Assembly (NCBI GenBank): GCA_030045215.1
Contig: JASIBJ010000533.1
Coordinates: forward strand, 1 to 6,523
DNA from: Streptosporangiaceae bacterium
GTDB lineage: Bacteria; Actinomycetota; Actinomycetes; Streptosporangiales; Streptosporangiaceae
Reading direction: 5' to 3'
Length of the DNA stretch: 6,523 nucleotides
The translations under genes were made by a program, and so were the position numbers. The notes under the pieces are model-generated. The model did not search any database, was not told where the DNA came from, and was given only the letters and a program-made list of their open reading frames with translations. Shown one piece after another: positions 4,174 to 6,523 of the stretch (the stretch's first letter is position 1; every line of letters starts with the position of its first letter).

Positions 4174-5922
4174 GTGGTGCCTAAGCACCGGAGGTCTGAA
4201 ATTGAGTCGTTGTTGCCGTCAGCTGGTGTGAACACCGCTGATTTCTTGCCTGAGGCGGTCGGGTACGGCCAGGCGACCGCCACTGCCTGGCCCTCGGGTT
4301 CGCACTCGAGTGTCGGGTCGTCGGGCAATGGTTACCCAACGCCGAACGGCTACGCCGGCGCAGTCGCCGAAGCAGACTGGGCCGCCCCGGACGAACAGGC
4401 CTGGGAGGAGTGGCAGGACTGGCAAGACTGGGGACCGCCACCCGCGATGCACCCCGATCATCCGTCGGCGCCAGTACCACGGATCCAGTTCCCCTCCGAC
4501 CATCCGTCGGGTCCCATGCCAGCCGTGCGGGCACCTGGCCCACCTGAGTTGCCGCAACGGCGGCCAGGGGGGTCGGCAAGAAACTGGAACCCGCCGTCGC
4601 AGCGACCTGATGCCGGTTACGGCAACGGCGGTCGCCGGCTCTATGCCGTCCCCGACCATACGTCGGCCGTGGACTACGGAGCCACTAGGGTGCCGCCGGC
4701 CGACCTCTACCGCCAGGCCGGCCCCGGTCCCCGCGGTGTCAACGGCTATCAGCGGCAAGCTGGCCCCGGCTGGCAGGAGACCGGGCACCGCCGCGAGAAC
4801 GTCGACTACCGGCGGCAGGCCAGCCCTGGCCGACAGGAAACCACCGACTACCGCCGCGAGACCGGGCCATTTCGACCCGGCCCCGGATCTGCGACCGGGC
4901 CATTTGGGCCCGGCCCCGGACCCACGACCGGGCCATTTGGCCCCGGCCCCGGACCCACGACCGGGCGGTTCAAGGACTTCCGCGCCTCGAACAGGGACTC
5001 ACTGCGCACCGGCGGGCAGGTTCTGGAGATCCACCACGGCCAGGATCACGAATTTGACCGAGCCATGCGGCCTGACGGCCGTGCGGCCCAGATCACGCAA
5101 GAAGCGCAGGATTATGCCGCCTCTCTGCGCGAGGCTGCGGAACGCGAGGCGGCGGCAATAACACAGGAGGCCACGACCCGGGCGGACGTGATAACCCAGC
5201 AGGCGACCGGCCAGGCGGATGCGATACGCGAACTCGCCCAGCGGGAGGCTGCCGAGTTGCGGGCGCGGCTCGACTCGATGTCCGGTGAGCTGAGCCGGGT
5301 GGCTGCGTACCTCACGGAGAACCTCGCCCTCGCTCCTTCCGCGATGCCGGCGACCGCTCCGACGCTGCCGCGCACCACGCCAGACTTGCCGGACGCCAGC
5401 CCAGTCCAGCCGGACACCAGGCCGGCCCGGCCTGACGCCCGGCCGTCCGGGCCTGGGAGGCAGCAGACCGGTCCGGCGAGGCCGCAGACCGGTCCCGCCA
5501 GGCCGCAGACCGGTCCCGCGAGGCCGGAGACTTGGCCAGGCACCAGGCCGGCGAGGCCGATGGCGCCGGACACGAGGCCAGGCAGGCCGGACGGTCCGCC
5601 TAAGCCGAGGACGACGCCAGCCAGGGAGCCGCAGAAGCGGACGAGGCAGCAGCAGGCCATGCGCGTGGCCACGGCCGCTACCGCGGCGCTGCTGTCGGTT
5701 GCCGTCATTTCCGGTATCACGGAGATCGGGCTGAGGGGATTCCCGTTCTTCGTCTTCAGGGAGACCGGGACGGGCGAGACCGGGCCACAGAGCCAAACCG
5801 ACCAGCAGTTCCTGGCCTCGGAGGCGGCGCCGGCGCACAAGACCACGGCGACGCACCCCTCGGGCGCGAAGGGGCGTCACCACAGGAAGTCGCACCCGGC
5901 CGTCGTGGTGCACAGCAATTAG
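4174..5922 (+). CDS. Pro-rich coiled-coil protein with a C-terminal membrane helix
   Basis: I do not recognise a named family for this 582-aa protein. Residues 1-35 are a short ordered start (KHRRSEIESLLPSAG). Residues 36-295 are low-complexity, rich in Gly, Pro, Tyr, Arg and Gln, with YRRQAxPGxQET repeats and three 11-residue TGPFGPGPGPT units (230-262). Residues 303-385 form an Ala/Glu/Arg/Gln-rich amphipathic helix, probably a coiled coil. Residues 386-490 are a Pro-rich spacer with RPQTGPA repeats. A single membrane helix (about 497-519) is followed by the aromatic GFPFFVFRETGTGETG segment and a His/Lys-rich tail. With no signal peptide, the long N-terminal part should be cytoplasmic. GGAGG (4165-4169) lies four bases before GTG 4174 and seven before GTG 4177; the second may be the true start. 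The gene follows promoter copy D and probably shares a transcript with the ferric-reductase-like gene 112 bp downstream. A scaffold or polar-organising role is only a guess. Confidence 0.85.
   Translation: MVPKHRRSEIESLLPSAGVNTADFLPEAVGYGQATATAWPSGSHSSVGSSGNGYPTPNGYAGAVAEADWAAPDEQAWEEWQDWQDWGPPPAMHPDHPSAPVPRIQFPSDHPSGPMPAVRAPGPPELPQRRPGGSARNWNPPSQRPDAGYGNGGRRLYAVPDHTSAVDYGATRVPPADLYRQAGPGPRGVNGYQRQAGPGWQETGHRRENVDYRRQASPGRQETTDYRRETGPFRPGPGSATGPFGPGPGPTTGPFGPGPGPTTGRFKDFRASNRDSLRTGGQVLEIHHGQDHEFDRAMRPDGRAAQITQEAQDYAASLREAAEREAAAITQEATTRADVITQQATGQADAIRELAQREAAELRARLDSMSGELSRVAAYLTENLALAPSAMPATAPTLPRTTPDLPDASPVQPDTRPARPDARPSGPGRQQTGPARPQTGPARPQTGPARPETWPGTRPARPMAPDTRPGRPDGPPKPRTTPAREPQKRTRQQQAMRVATAATAALLSVAVISGITEIGLRGFPFFVFRETGTGETGPQSQTDQQFLASEAAPAHKTTATHPSGAKGRHHRKSHPAVVVHSN
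4861..4959 (+). repeat. Three tandem 33-bp in-frame repeats
   Basis: Each unit encodes the 11 residues TGPFxPGPGxx. Units 2 and 3 (4894-4926, 4927-4959) encode identical peptides and differ in very few bases, while unit 1 is more diverged, which suggests recent duplication of the last unit. A partial fourth start (TGRF) follows. Confidence 0.85.
5458..5541 (+). repeat. Four tandem 21-bp in-frame repeats
   Basis: The units encode RQQTGPA, RPQTGPA, RPQTGPA and RPETWPG (residues 429-456) in the Pro-rich spacer between coiled coil and membrane helix. The 21-bp period keeps the frame, so copy number may vary between strains without breaking the gene. Confidence 0.82.
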
Positions 5923-6034
5923 ATAGCCGGCCGGCACAGCCAAATGCCTGAGTCGGCATGCGGCAAAGCCGAAGCCGGCAGCAGGCGAAAACCATGGGAG
6001 CGAATGCTAATCCTGTGCAAGGAGAAGCTGCGAG

Positions 6035-6523
6035 ATGGCAACTACCAGAGGCTACGATCCAGGCCTATACCCCGACGATGGGGGCTACGAGCCGGACTTC
6101 TACCCTGACGATGCGACAGGTACACGCCGAGCGGTAAAGCAGTCGAGGGATCGCCACCAGCCCCAGCTGAAGGCGGACAGGAGTCGCCTCGACGAATGGA
6201 TGGATAAGGACTTCAAGTTCGGCGGCTCCCGGATCAAGCGTAAGGCGGTCGCCCTTATCCTGCTCGGCGCTCCTGGCGTGGCCCCCCTCTTCTTCATGAT
6301 GCCCGCGCTTGTCACGCTCAACAAGAACACCTTCGGTGTTTCGGTCGACGACACGCTGGGGACCGGGGCCGAGATCTGCCTGTTCCTGTGCCTGCTCGTC
6401 ACTCCCCTGGTCACGCTCACCGGGCAGCGGTGGTTCGTCCCGCTCCGGCGCTGGTACGGGATCATGATGGGGTGCTGCGGCATCGGCGATGCGCTTGCTG
6501 CCGGCCTCACCGATAACTTCGCC
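6035..6523 (+). CDS. Ferric-reductase-like / MsrQ-like membrane protein, 5' part only
   Basis: The first 163 codons are present and the frame is open to the window edge. The ATG has AAGGAG (6019-6024) ten bases upstream. Residues 1-68 are polar and start with two Tyr/Asp-rich repeats (GYDPGLYPDDG, GYEPDFYPDDA). Three membrane helices follow: about 70-95, 112-128 and 140-158. The segment LLVTPLVTLTGQRWFVPLRRWYG (120-142) matches the TPLxxLTG...LRRxLG signature of the ferric-reductase-like transmembrane domain shared by MsrQ/YedZ, haem-binding electron-transfer proteins. In MsrQ the first haem-ligand histidine lies 13 residues after the second Arg of the RR pair; here that position is Asp152. 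So this may be a subfamily with altered haem binding. The gene lies 112 bp after the coiled-coil protein gene with no strong terminator between, so one transcript from promoter copy D is likely. The family call is from remembered motifs. Confidence 0.68.
   Translation, partial: MATTRGYDPGLYPDDGGYEPDFYPDDATGTRRAVKQSRDRHQPQLKADRSRLDEWMDKDFKFGGSRIKRKAVALILLGAPGVAPLFFMMPALVTLNKNTFGVSVDDTLGTGAEICLFLCLLVTPLVTLTGQRWFVPLRRWYGIMMGCCGIGDALAAGLTDNFA

Noticed and set aside
4310..5161. 283-aa open frame on the + strand, second frame
   Set aside because: It is a shadow of the 582-aa gene; the composition is Arg/Pro/Thr-rich, and it ends inside the coiled-coil region, which is clearly coding in the other frame.
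4999..5943. 314-aa open frame on the - strand
   Set aside because: It lies opposite the coiled-coil protein gene, is dominated by Arg/Gly/Pro and mirrors the repeats of the real gene; there is no recognisable fold.
5926..5975. GCCGGC repeats and ATGCC/GGCAT hairpin after the coiled-coil gene as a terminator
   Set aside because: The stems are only 5-6 bp and no T-run follows; too weak to separate the gene from the next one.

Overview
The window is very GC-rich and compact, with GTG/TTG starts next to ATG starts. It carries a 7Fe FdxA-type ferredoxin, a zinc-finger anti-sigma protein, a COG4315-type lipoprotein and a Pro-rich coiled-coil membrane protein. Together these point to a high-GC actinomycete. 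I cannot place it more precisely from sequence alone.

Layout. The left part (about 127-1868) is transcribed leftward: a ferredoxin gene (fdxA), then, 41 nt downstream, a polytopic membrane protein resembling GT-C/GT87 (DUF2029-type) glycosyltransferases. Positions 1869-2337 form a divergent control region. To the right everything is on the + strand: a doubtful small ORF, a zf-HC2 anti-sigma factor whose 3' part looks degenerate, a secreted lipoprotein with two Yx(FWY)xxD motifs followed by two strong hairpins, a 582-aa coiled-coil protein with one C-terminal membrane helix, and the 5' part of a ferric-reductase-like/MsrQ-like membrane protein that runs off the right edge.

The main discovery is a 43-bp element present four times (38-80, 1979-2021, 2181-2223, 4018-4060). 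Each copy points toward the gene it would control. Each holds two tandem 14-nt boxes (consensus GGGTTTGCCGTCCC and GGGTTATTCGTCCC), 18 bp apart in three copies and 17 in the other, and each is followed after 22-23 bp by a TAGNYT hexamer that would serve as the -10 box. The boxes share the GGG...GTCCC outline of the DosR/DevR hypoxia-dormancy operator. One copy lies in front of fdxA, a known member of the DosR regulon in Mycobacterium tuberculosis. The simplest reading is a small redox/hypoxia regulon: ferredoxin plus membrane protein on the left, the anti-sigma region in the middle, and the coiled-coil plus ferric-reductase-like pair on the right. A fourth copy at the left edge predicts another leftward gene just outside the window. 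The regulator itself is not in the window, so the DosR assignment is an inference.
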